DNA of 64,000 bases from Symsagittifera roscoffensis. Lineage: Eukaryota > Xenacoelomorpha > Acoela > Convolutidae. The stretch is from positions 74,781,345 to 74,845,344 of the forward strand of contig NC_087065.1 in NCBI RefSeq assembly GCF_963678635.1. Reading direction: 5' to 3'. The notes below the pieces were generated by a model. It ran no database searches. It had not been told where the DNA came from and saw only the letters and a list, made by a program, of their open reading frames with translations. The translations under genes and the position numbers were made by a program. This document shows, in pieces, positions 55,267 to 63,143 of the stretch (positions are counted from its first letter, which is position 1; each line of letters opens with the position of its first letter).

Positions 55267-56367
55267 TCAAAACTTTCGTCCGTCTGCTGTCAGTGGGTTC
55301 AAGTTCCAGAACTTGGGATATGCCTCGATGGGGCCCTCGCGTTTGCCTCCCATTCTACATTGCATCTGTCCCCTGAAGTTGTACACTATCAACTCGGCAT
55401 CTTTCACTTTTCCAAAGAGTACCGTATTGCTCATTTGTGTCCTGAGCACCACCTGCTGACACCAATTGAGCGCCGTCCCATCCAGTACGCTGATAAGACT
55501 CAAGTGCGTTACAGAGTAACGATATGTTGTTACCAGGGGATCTGGGAATGCGTACGTCACTGCTGGACCGTAAATGCAGGTTACCACTTCCTCTAGACCC
55601 CGGATTATCCCCATCGGGTCCGACTTCATTGCCAGGCACAGGTCCGTCAACAGAGGCATCCCTCCATTCATCTTCTTCCATTCTTCTCTCGATTTTGGGT
55701 TCTTCTCTTCACCCGTCATATGCCGATTCTGCATCATGAGGTATTGCACTAACAGCGTCTTCAACCCCGCCGCACACTTGTAGGAGTAGGTCTCGATACT
55801 CGAGTGGACCTTCCCCATTGACAGGGGCTCCCCATATTCCATCAATCGATGAAACGACACCAATTCCCCATGGGTCAAGAGTACTAGTGCCAGATACCCA
55901 TCAACCCGAAGTGTCTCTACTCCTCGGCTAAACATGTACGCTGGGCCCATGTTGAACAAGTATCTAGGGTAGACCAGATATAAAGCCAACAGCAGGCTGA
56001 TGGGCATGCCCAGTATCTCCTGCACGAAGGCTCCAAAGATAGTCGCTGTGGTGCCAAACATTCCTGCCATGAATTCTTTCCCCCAGCAAGGACTCAAGAA
56101 CTTAAGAATCTCATGATCCCTTCTAGTCCTCAGCTCACCCTCTGCGTGCTCTCTCCAGAACCCTCCAATCGTCACTTCATTGGCTGCCGAGAAAAATCTA
56201 GCCACCGTCATCTCTCTTCCTTCGGCCAGCTCCAGTTGTTTCTCCAGAAAACTCCAGACTTGTTTCACGAGGGGCGGTGCTTCCTCCCTCGTCTTATTCG
56301 TGGCGTTCTCCAGCCTTTGTGTCAAAAATGGCCACCAGCCATTCTCTTGCGTCAGACGATATGCCAT
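55267..56367 (-). CDS. Element C ORF3, unknown function (366 aa)
   Basis: The ATG at 56365-56367 lies five bases after the TAG of the SGNH ORF, so re-initiation after termination is plausible. A frame open upstream to 56397 overlaps that ORF but begins with GTG. Predicted largely helical, with several hydrophobic segments (ATIFGAFVQEILGM, ISLLLALYLVYPRYLF, LVLLTHGELVSFH) that could be buried helices or weak membrane segments. No family recognised. The stop is TGA at 55267-55269, after which the same frame continues without interruption into the 105-codon ORF. Read-through or a recent nonsense mutation could therefore make one longer protein. Confidence 0.65.
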   Translation of the reverse strand: MAYRLTQENGWWPFLTQRLENATNKTREEAPPLVKQVWSFLEKQLELAEGREMTVARFFSAANEVTIGGFWREHAEGELRTRRDHEILKFLSPCWGKEFMAGMFGTTATIFGAFVQEILGMPISLLLALYLVYPRYLFNMGPAYMFSRGVETLRVDGYLALVLLTHGELVSFHRLMEYGEPLSMGKVHSSIETYSYKCAAGLKTLLVQYLMMQNRHMTGEEKNPKSREEWKKMNGGMPLLTDLCLAMKSDPMGIIRGLEEVVTCIYGPAVTYAFPDPLVTTYRYSVTHLSLISVLDGTALNWCQQVVLRTQMSNTVLFGKVKDAELIVYNFRGQMQCRMGGKREGPIEAYPKFWNLNPLTADGRKF

Positions 56368-56372
56368 CGACT

Positions 56373-59300
56373 CTAATTGCTTCTCCGTTTTGGCCACATT
56401 TTTCTCTCGTTGCTCGGACCTCTAGACTTGCCGGTGGAACCTGTGATCTTCACCTCCATGCTCCAAAACCACAAGCTGGCCGTCAATTGGTTTATCGCCG
56501 GGTGATCGTCCCCGATGACTGGGCTGAACTTGAGTTGCCTGGCAAAGTTCGATATCTCTAGCAAGAGCACCTCGTCCAATACGATCAGGATGTCGACTAA
56601 TCCGTAAAAGCCCCTCAGTGCATGAGATATGTCCGCCCATGCCGCTGCCAATTCTGACTTGCGGAGCCTCAGGTTCGATGGCTCCAATTCCCAATTGGGG
56701 GCTGCCATTAGAATCCGCCATTCGTTTCCCTCTGCTATTAGGATCAAGACCGCATACACGAATTGTAGGGCGAGTGGCATGTTCGCGTATCCAGGGGATG
56801 TAGTGAACACCACTTTCGTCTTGGATCCAAATCTCGAGACAACATTCTCTTGCACCTCATTCATCGCCGCAAACAACGTCTGAATGGCTTCCCATATCTT
56901 CTTCGATGTCGGTTCACTGCCCTTCAGCTGCTCAAGAAGTCTCGCCGCGTTCAGGTGATCATTCATTCCTGCAAGCAATAGCAGCTCAGGCTCACAGGGC
57001 ATCTCCGACTTTATTGCCACCACTAGAGTTAACATCTGGTTTAGTTCGGCCCCTGGCAAAGAATATATCAGAGTCTCCGTCCAAAACAGCTTAGGAGACG
57101 TTCCTTCGAAGTCTGATCCCGCCACAATGACTACCCTCGCAGCAGCTGGATCTGCTCTATCGTAAACTGCCAAAGTCTTGGCCAGCTGGGTGCTCCCACA
57201 GGGCTTCCCGTATCTGGGATCTTTCGCCAATTTCGAGCCTTCGTAAGCGGCATCTGGCAATTCCATTACCCCCGGATTCAGCAGCTTGTCCACCACCCTC
57301 AACTGTGCCGGGGTCGCCAATCTGATCCTGGCGATGCTCGTTCGGTGTTTGGGGGGTTCTGCTGTGAGTCCAGGACTCCCCAGCAGCTTGAGAGGTCTAT
57401 AGTTGATGGGTCCCATGATCGCTTTCGTGGGAATTCCAGTCAAGTCCGCGGTCTCCATCAGTTTTGCTCTCGAGAAGTGCGTCTCATGAGCCTTCAACCA
57501 GTCCACGCAATGATGTCTGCTCAAGTCTTCGTGCGACACCCGTTCAATACCCAGAGTCTCCGCCAATTCTCGCCTGCATTCCAAACCTTCTAGGTTCAGC
57601 CCTTTCACCTTCTCTGGATATCTCAAGCGAGCGGTTTCCATAGGCCTTTCCACCCGCTTGCTCTCTGCCACTACTACTGAGGATATTGCCGAACCTGGAG
57701 GCGTTGATGACGTCACCTCCTCAGACTCCATTGGCGTGGCACTTGGCAATCTGGCCTGGTTGCTCCTTGAGCCGTCTCTAGTGTCGACCCTCGGTCCCAA
57801 GCGACCACACAAGGCCCTCGAGGCAAGGAATGGTGGGTTCGGAGGTCGCCCTAAGGTGAATTGGGCCGTCTCTAGCAGATCCGCCTCTAGCGCATTTATG
57901 TGTCCTTGAAAGACGTCATTCAGCCACTCTGCTCCCCTCGGTCTATCGAAGTGGATTCCATCATTGGAGGTGTCCTCAGGGAATCCCGCTTGCTCCATGC
58001 GCTCCGCCACGTCCAACAGTCCGACGGGGAGCACACTCTTCCGGTGGATTTCTCGGATCACCCTGTTTAGGTTCTGCACCTTCTCGTTCATTTCCAAGGC
58101 GTGCTGATCGATTTTCATGTTATAAGGGACAGTACATACTGTCAACAGGATGGGGTCCATCTGGATCCTCAGCTCCTCAAGAAGGCAGCTCATCTTGTCG
58201 TGCAGCCTCGTTATTTTCCTCGCTTCTCCCCTTGACACATCATTCGTCCCGATCATCAGGGTCACCGTGTACACTTTAGTCATCCCTAGCATCTCAAGCG
58301 TTGCCAACATCTGTGGCGTGGCAGCTCCAGCGAAACTCAAGACTCCTGTCTGCCAGTGCGATTGGATCCGGGTCAACACCCGCACTAGGCTGTCCCCTAT
58401 AATTAGGTGGACCGCGCCTTCTGGCACACGGGGTGGCGCAAGATATTCCACCCAGGGTGCATCATGAAAGCAATCCCTCCTGGCTTTCTGTTCCGCATTC
58501 CAATCCAGCCGATTGTGCCTGTGGTACCTCTTCTCTGTGTTTTTCTTGTAACTCGAGATCACGACGCTCCTGACCGGCTGTTCCCTCCAAGTTGGGGGAA
58601 GCTCTGGTCTTGCCGAACTTTCACGACTTCTCTGCCGCAATTTCTCGCCCAGCTCCTTCAGACGCGATGAGCCGCCGCTCACCTGACTGTCACTCGAGGT
58701 CGAGGTTGGGGTATATCCCGGCAGTACCACATCCATCAGTGGGCGTATGGGTTGCGTCTCTAAGCTACGCAAGGAGGACGTTGCTTCATTCGGTATCCAG
58801 ACTTCCAACCCTTCACTCATGTGTTCTCGGGCCTCGCGGTCAAGGTTGAACCGTCCTCTTGCCCTGGGGGCTTCATCCACTTCCATGCGTGACTCTGGCC
58901 TCGAGCTGATAACCACTCGCTCCTTTGGCCTGGCTCCGTTCTGTGCGTCAAGTTCGCGTTGTCGTTGTTCTATTCTCTCCAACTCCGACTTCAGTTGTTC
59001 ACAATTCGCGGCATTCTCCCGCACCCTTAGTTCCTGCTGATGTTCAGCCCGCAGCATCTCAAGCAACCTCAGAGTTTGATCTCGTTCGTTGACCGCCTGG
59101 TCCCTTTCCAGCTGAGCCTTTTCCCGATCCAGCTTAGCCTGATCCAGAGCGAGGTTCGCCTTGTTCCTTTCCCTCTGCGTCTTCTCGAGCTCTTTCTTTA
59201 GAACACCAAGATCCGGATATGCCTCAGTCGTCTGTTGCGCTCGCGTCATCGATGGCACCTTACTCGAGCTCTGGCCTGTCGATCTTGCTGATGGCCTAGT

Positions 59301-59639
59301 GGGTAGCGGGAATTCTCCTGCGCCATATTCGGTATTGTTACTCAGGCCAGGATTCCTTGCCAAGTCAAAGCCCCTTACTCTTCCATCCACATTCCAAGAC
59401 AACCATCTGGTCTGTTCCTGATTTGATATTCCCTCGGTGGTGTAGCCGACCATCAAGACAGCCTCCGTCGCAGACTCCCTGCACTCACCCTGTTCTTCCA
59501 ACTGGAGGATGGCATTCAGCATTACCGCCATTCTCTCATCTATCTGGGTATAATCTAGGTCCCTCAGGTGTCTGTACAGCTCATCGAGAGTGGGCTTCTT
59601 CAGGGCCGCGGGCATGGATTTCCAGAACCTGTCTGCCAT
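56373..59639 (-). CDS. Element C ORF2: coiled coil, SGNH hydrolase domain and second SGNH-like domain
   Basis: The ORF is open from 59681, where the first codon is TTG. The first ATG is 59637-59639, giving 1088 aa (residue numbers below count from 59681, so subtract 14). Residues about 160-250 form a heptad-rich coiled coil (ELEKTQRERNKANLALDQAK). Residues about 423-600 are an SGNH/GDSL-family hydrolase: IIGDSLV (S431), a Gly in FAGAAT (G452), MIGTNDVS (N480), and NDGIHFD (D574, H577). All four signature residues and the Asp-x-x-His pair are present, so an active esterase or lipase-like enzyme is possible. Residues about 850-1000 look like a second, degenerate copy (VIVAGSDFEG, LLLAGMNDHL, VVFTTSPGYA). 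Esterase domains are known in CR1-type LINE ORF1 and in some giant rotifer retroelements, but I know of no standard Ty3/gypsy element with one. Confidence 0.82.
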   Translation of the reverse strand: MADRFWKSMPAALKKPTLDELYRHLRDLDYTQIDERMAVMLNAILQLEEQGECRESATEAVLMVGYTTEGISNQEQTRWLSWNVDGRVRGFDLARNPGLSNNTEYGAGEFPLPTRPSARSTGQSSSKVPSMTRAQQTTEAYPDLGVLKKELEKTQRERNKANLALDQAKLDREKAQLERDQAVNERDQTLRLLEMLRAEHQQELRVRENAANCEQLKSELERIEQRQRELDAQNGARPKERVVISSRPESRMEVDEAPRARGRFNLDREAREHMSEGLEVWIPNEATSSLRSLETQPIRPLMDVVLPGYTPTSTSSDSQVSGGSSRLKELGEKLRQRSRESSARPELPPTWREQPVRSVVISSYKKNTEKRYHRHNRLDWNAEQKARRDCFHDAPWVEYLAPPRVPEGAVHLIIGDSLVRVLTRIQSHWQTGVLSFAGAATPQMLATLEMLGMTKVYTVTLMIGTNDVSRGEARKITRLHDKMSCLLEELRIQMDPILLTVCTVPYNMKIDQHALEMNEKVQNLNRVIREIHRKSVLPVGLLDVAERMEQAGFPEDTSNDGIHFDRPRGAEWLNDVFQGHINALEADLLETAQFTLGRPPNPPFLASRALCGRLGPRVDTRDGSRSNQARLPSATPMESEEVTSSTPPGSAISSVVVAESKRVERPMETARLRYPEKVKGLNLEGLECRRELAETLGIERVSHEDLSRHHCVDWLKAHETHFSRAKLMETADLTGIPTKAIMGPINYRPLKLLGSPGLTAEPPKHRTSIARIRLATPAQLRVVDKLLNPGVMELPDAAYEGSKLAKDPRYGKPCGSTQLAKTLAVYDRADPAAARVVIVAGSDFEGTSPKLFWTETLIYSLPGAELNQMLTLVVAIKSEMPCEPELLLLAGMNDHLNAARLLEQLKGSEPTSKKIWEAIQTLFAAMNEVQENVVSRFGSKTKVVFTTSPGYANMPLALQFVYAVLILIAEGNEWRILMAAPNWELEPSNLRLRKSELAAAWADISHALRGFYGLVDILIVLDEVLLLEISNFARQLKFSPVIGDDHPAINQLTASLWFWSMEVKITGSTGKSRGPSNERKMWPKRRSN

Positions 59640-60152
59640 TTTCTGTGATTTCGGGATGTGTTCGAGTATTAACCAGCTCAAGAATTACCTTACCGACTCA
59701 AGAATTACCTTACCGACTCAAGAAATGACCAACTTAAGAATTCTCTAGAAATGTCTCCTTGCAAATACTTGCTGCAGGTGTCGATTATCGCTAGTTCAAT
59801 CAAGATTTCCCTTTCTGTCTCTCGCTTGAGTATAATTGGATTTTCAATCTTTGTTTATCAAACTTGATCTGAAAACAGAAACCATATTAAGACTTAATAT
59901 GTCATGTTCCTAACCTAGAAACCCCCTTTTACCAGTATGGTTAAAATCTTATCATTTTCATTCCACTAAAAACAATTCAAATGGAACTTCCTTAAAAGCA
60001 TGCAGATTCATTTTATGTTTTAGCACCGTTAATCCTTCTAAAATCAATTGTCATGCCAATCGCGTCTTAAGATCCCTTTACCTGTGCCGCACCCCAGTAC
60101 CTCACTCAAGACTCCTCCCTCACGCCCAACTCGAGACCCCCGTGTGCCCAAC
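59640..60152. repeat. Non-coding spacer of element C with 20-bp tandem repeats
   Basis: Between the integrase stop and the SGNH ORF. At 59677-59722 the unit CTCAAGAATTACCTTACCGA occurs twice and a third time in partial form. The rest (59723-60152) has no gene on either strand. On the sense strand it might hold an internal promoter or splice acceptor for expression of the downstream ORFs. The end nearest integrase (60062-60165) is C-rich on the plus strand and has further CTCAAG strings at 60103 and 60162. Confidence 0.65.
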
Positions 60153-63143
60153 TCAGGCGATGCTCAAGTAGTATTTCTTGTGAAGATACACCATTATCTC
60201 GGTTTCCGCGAAGACTACGTGTAGGATAGCGTACAGTTCCCTTGAGCTCAATTTGCCCCTGTTTGGGTCATACACCGGCATTGAAACCTCCGTTATTCCT
60301 CTTTCAATCATGAAGTCTCGTAGTCTTGTTAGTGCCAACATCACGTGTTCGGGATCAATTGTGTTCCTGTCATTGACCCTCGTCACTAGGAAACACAGAT
60401 ATTTGCCCGGGACTTGTGCTACTGATGGTGGAAGCGCTGCCATCCCTCCCAGTCCTGGTCTCTGTCTGAACAGAAACTCCACATTCTGGTACTCTCTTTT
60501 GAAGTCAGCTTCCAATCTTGATTTGAAACTCATGTCCGCCGTGACGCAGATCGCGCTAGTCCTGTTTGACAGGATGAAGTCGCTATCCGTTATCATGATG
60601 TTTTCCGAGTACTCATTGGGTATTTCAAACTTCGTTTTGAAATTCCGACCTATGGTAGGCTCTGGCTCTTCTTCTTCCAGTTCCAATTCGCTTGTTTCTC
60701 TCACTTCCTTGAGCTTCTTTATCATCAAATTTTCAGTGTGGGTAAGTCCTACCCCCACTCCCCGGACAAAAATATTTATCGACGTCCCCGTCGATGTTGT
60801 CGGGTCTGAATTGTCCGGAGGAATGTCCAGTGGCCTGTCTGGTGCCGTCCATCCGAAAAGAGGGTCCTCTGTCTTCATATAATTTGCCGATGACAAGTCG
60901 ACTTGTTGAATGCTTTGTCCTTCGTGGCTCTCGTCTTTGACATCGCGCATCCACTCTAGTATCCTCAAGTTCGTGTTCTCCCTCCTCTCTATCTCACTCT
61001 GTTCGAGATCCGTCTCCAATTCTGGTGTCGAGTAGTCTTCCTGCGGATAGTGTCCACCATCGTCAATGACCTGCCATTCCTCTTCGGCTTCCAGTTCACC
61101 TGTACTCAGTAGTTCCTCGCCCAATTTGCCTGGCTGTATCTTATCGATCAAGAAGTCATCCCCGTATCTGTTGTACCTCATGCCGGTCCGTTTACGATTG
61201 CTAGTCCTGGTTCCCGGTGGTATTGGTCGATCTGGCTCCATCCACTTCGGCACCTCATCTTGCTCCGGGTCGTTCCAGTCTTCTTCTACAAACGATCCTG
61301 CTTCGGACTCCACCTCTATCTTTTCATTGTCGTCCAAACTCAAGTTCTCATTACCATCATTTTTCTCTCTGGTGCCTTTTTCATTCACTTCACACGCTGG
61401 CTCTACCACCAGGTACTCGAGACCCTCCATGTCCTTCGGTATGCACCAGTCCTCCGGGGACGGAACGTGAGGCTTCAGATTTTCATAATGTGCTGCTCGC
61501 CCAGTACTCAAGCGGTAAAACCGTCCTTGTTGATGAACTTCCGTTATCATGAATGGTCCCCTCCACTTCTTGAGTAGTTTCTTCGTTCCCTTGGGCGGTA
61601 TGACATTTTGAAAGACCCACACGTATTGGCCCACCTCATATGGCTTTGCTTGTAATATTTTTTCGTCATATTTTCTGCGTTGCCTCATTTGCGCTTGCGC
61701 CGTGTTCCTCCTGCATAGCTCGTTTAGCTCCTGTTGTCTTTTGATCGCTTCTTTCACGTATGCCTGAGGCGACGTCCTTTTCCCCTCGTATTCCGGGTAA
61801 AAGAATGTCAGAGGCATTGCTCTCTCCCTGCCCGTCAACATCATGAAGGGACTGATGCCCGTCGTTGAGTGCTGCGTACTGTTGTAGGCCCCTACTACCT
61901 GTGGCAGGTATTTATCCCAGTCCGTCATGTATCTTGAACAGTACACCCTTAACATGTTGACCAGTGTCCTGTTCTGTCTCTCTACCAACCCGTTGGTCTG
62001 TGGATGGTAGGTTGTCGAGTGTGCTTGAGCAATGTGCGATCTCCTCATCAATTCTTTTGTCAAGTCCCCCACAAAAGCTTTGCCGTTGTCCGACTGGAAA
62101 GTTATTGGACAACCATACCGCGATATCCAATGCGTTATCAGATGATCACATGTCTCCTCGGCCGAGGCTGTCTGGCACGGAATCGCTTCCGCCAACTTTG
62201 TGAAGTGATCTATTATAACCAGTATCTGGTTATATCCTGACTCCGTCATGCAGATTTTTTGATGGTCTATCTGCACCACTTCATTGAACTCTGAGCTCTC
62301 GACGGACTTGAGGGGAAACTTCATCTTCCTTGGGTCTTTTACCTGGAGGCATGCCAAGCAGGCATTCACCCATCTCTCGCAAGCTTTTCTTATTCCTGGC
62401 CAATCAAACCTGTGAAGTATCCTTTGTTGTACTTTATCTATCCCCTGGTGCCCCATCTGGTCGTGCGATCTGAAAAGCACCTCCGTTTGATACAATTGTG
62501 GCAGTATGATGAGGTTGTGTTCGTGTAATATCTTCTCCTCATCTTTCCTCTTGCATGCTACCACCCCATCAGCTGTGTGGTAGAGTAAGTCTTTCTTCTC
62601 TTTGTAGAACTGGCTCAAGATCTTGTAGCTGTCTTCCTCGAGTTCCCCCTTCTCCTTGACCCCCGACTGGATCCATTTGGAGAGGTTACTTGTCATTTTG
62701 TCATTCTTTTGGGCTCTTATTAGGTCTGACAGCCTATATCTTGCCTTGACATGCTCCTTTAGCGCCATGATCTGTCCATTCATCTCACCAGGGTTGTGGA
62801 TGTCATCACTCAGTTTCACGCATATCATCCTTTTCACGATTTTCATATCATCTTCTGGCACCAGATTCGTTCTGACGTTTGAGTTGCATGATAATTCCCT
62901 GAATGGCTTCCTTGAAACCGCAATTTTCTCAAGTTCTTCACCACCTCGTATCTCCTGTACGTCCAGATTGTACGTTCCTGAAGATGGATCCGTCTGTAAC
63001 TCCCTGTCATGGTGCCTTGTCTTCTCTTCCGCCAATATCATGCCCAGACTGTCTTGGTTTTCGCTGCTCTCATCCGAGTCTTCATCCCATTCTTCACGCT
63101 CCCCGGACAATTTTCCTTCTCCGGTTTCTTCTTCCGTGAACAT
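60153..63143 (-). CDS. pol: Integrase of element C with C-terminal macro-domain-like module
   Basis: 996 codons from the first Met; the true protein continues from the RNase H frame upstream (63960-63094), one base out of phase. Residues 1-200 are an acidic linker. The integrase has a zinc domain (H227, H232, C262, C265) and catalytic D293, D352 and E388 with 35 residues between the last two, so it is intact. A chromatin-binding or SH3-like tail follows (GPFMITEV, FYRLSTGRAAHYENLKPH), then about 250 acidic disordered residues. Residues about 847-996 resemble a macro domain of the TARG1/OARD1 type: AICVTADMSFKSRLEADFK, GKYLCFLVTRV, HVMLALTRLRDFM, GITEVSMPVYD and ILHVVFAETEIMVYL. The glycine-rich ADP-ribose loop (MGAGIA in TARG1) reads FKSRLE and the GCGLDR region is altered, so catalytic activity is doubtful. 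Confidence 0.88.
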   Translation of the reverse strand: MFTEEETGEGKLSGEREEWDEDSDESSENQDSLGMILAEEKTRHHDRELQTDPSSGTYNLDVQEIRGGEELEKIAVSRKPFRELSCNSNVRTNLVPEDDMKIVKRMICVKLSDDIHNPGEMNGQIMALKEHVKARYRLSDLIRAQKNDKMTSNLSKWIQSGVKEKGELEEDSYKILSQFYKEKKDLLYHTADGVVACKRKDEEKILHEHNLIILPQLYQTEVLFRSHDQMGHQGIDKVQQRILHRFDWPGIRKACERWVNACLACLQVKDPRKMKFPLKSVESSEFNEVVQIDHQKICMTESGYNQILVIIDHFTKLAEAIPCQTASAEETCDHLITHWISRYGCPITFQSDNGKAFVGDLTKELMRRSHIAQAHSTTYHPQTNGLVERQNRTLVNMLRVYCSRYMTDWDKYLPQVVGAYNSTQHSTTGISPFMMLTGRERAMPLTFFYPEYEGKRTSPQAYVKEAIKRQQELNELCRRNTAQAQMRQRRKYDEKILQAKPYEVGQYVWVFQNVIPPKGTKKLLKKWRGPFMITEVHQQGRFYRLSTGRAAHYENLKPHVPSPEDWCIPKDMEGLEYLVVEPACEVNEKGTREKNDGNENLSLDDNEKIEVESEAGSFVEEDWNDPEQDEVPKWMEPDRPIPPGTRTSNRKRTGMRYNRYGDDFLIDKIQPGKLGEELLSTGELEAEEEWQVIDDGGHYPQEDYSTPELETDLEQSEIERRENTNLRILEWMRDVKDESHEGQSIQQVDLSSANYMKTEDPLFGWTAPDRPLDIPPDNSDPTTSTGTSINIFVRGVGVGLTHTENLMIKKLKEVRETSELELEEEEPEPTIGRNFKTKFEIPNEYSENIMITDSDFILSNRTSAICVTADMSFKSRLEADFKREYQNVEFLFRQRPGLGGMAALPPSVAQVPGKYLCFLVTRVNDRNTIDPEHVMLALTRLRDFMIERGITEVSMPVYDPNRGKLSSRELYAILHVVFAETEIMVYLHKKYYLSIA

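Noticed and set aside
60253-60882. 209-codon plus-strand ORF opposite the macro-like region
   Set aside because: Shadow of the intact 996-codon integrase frame; no recognisable features.
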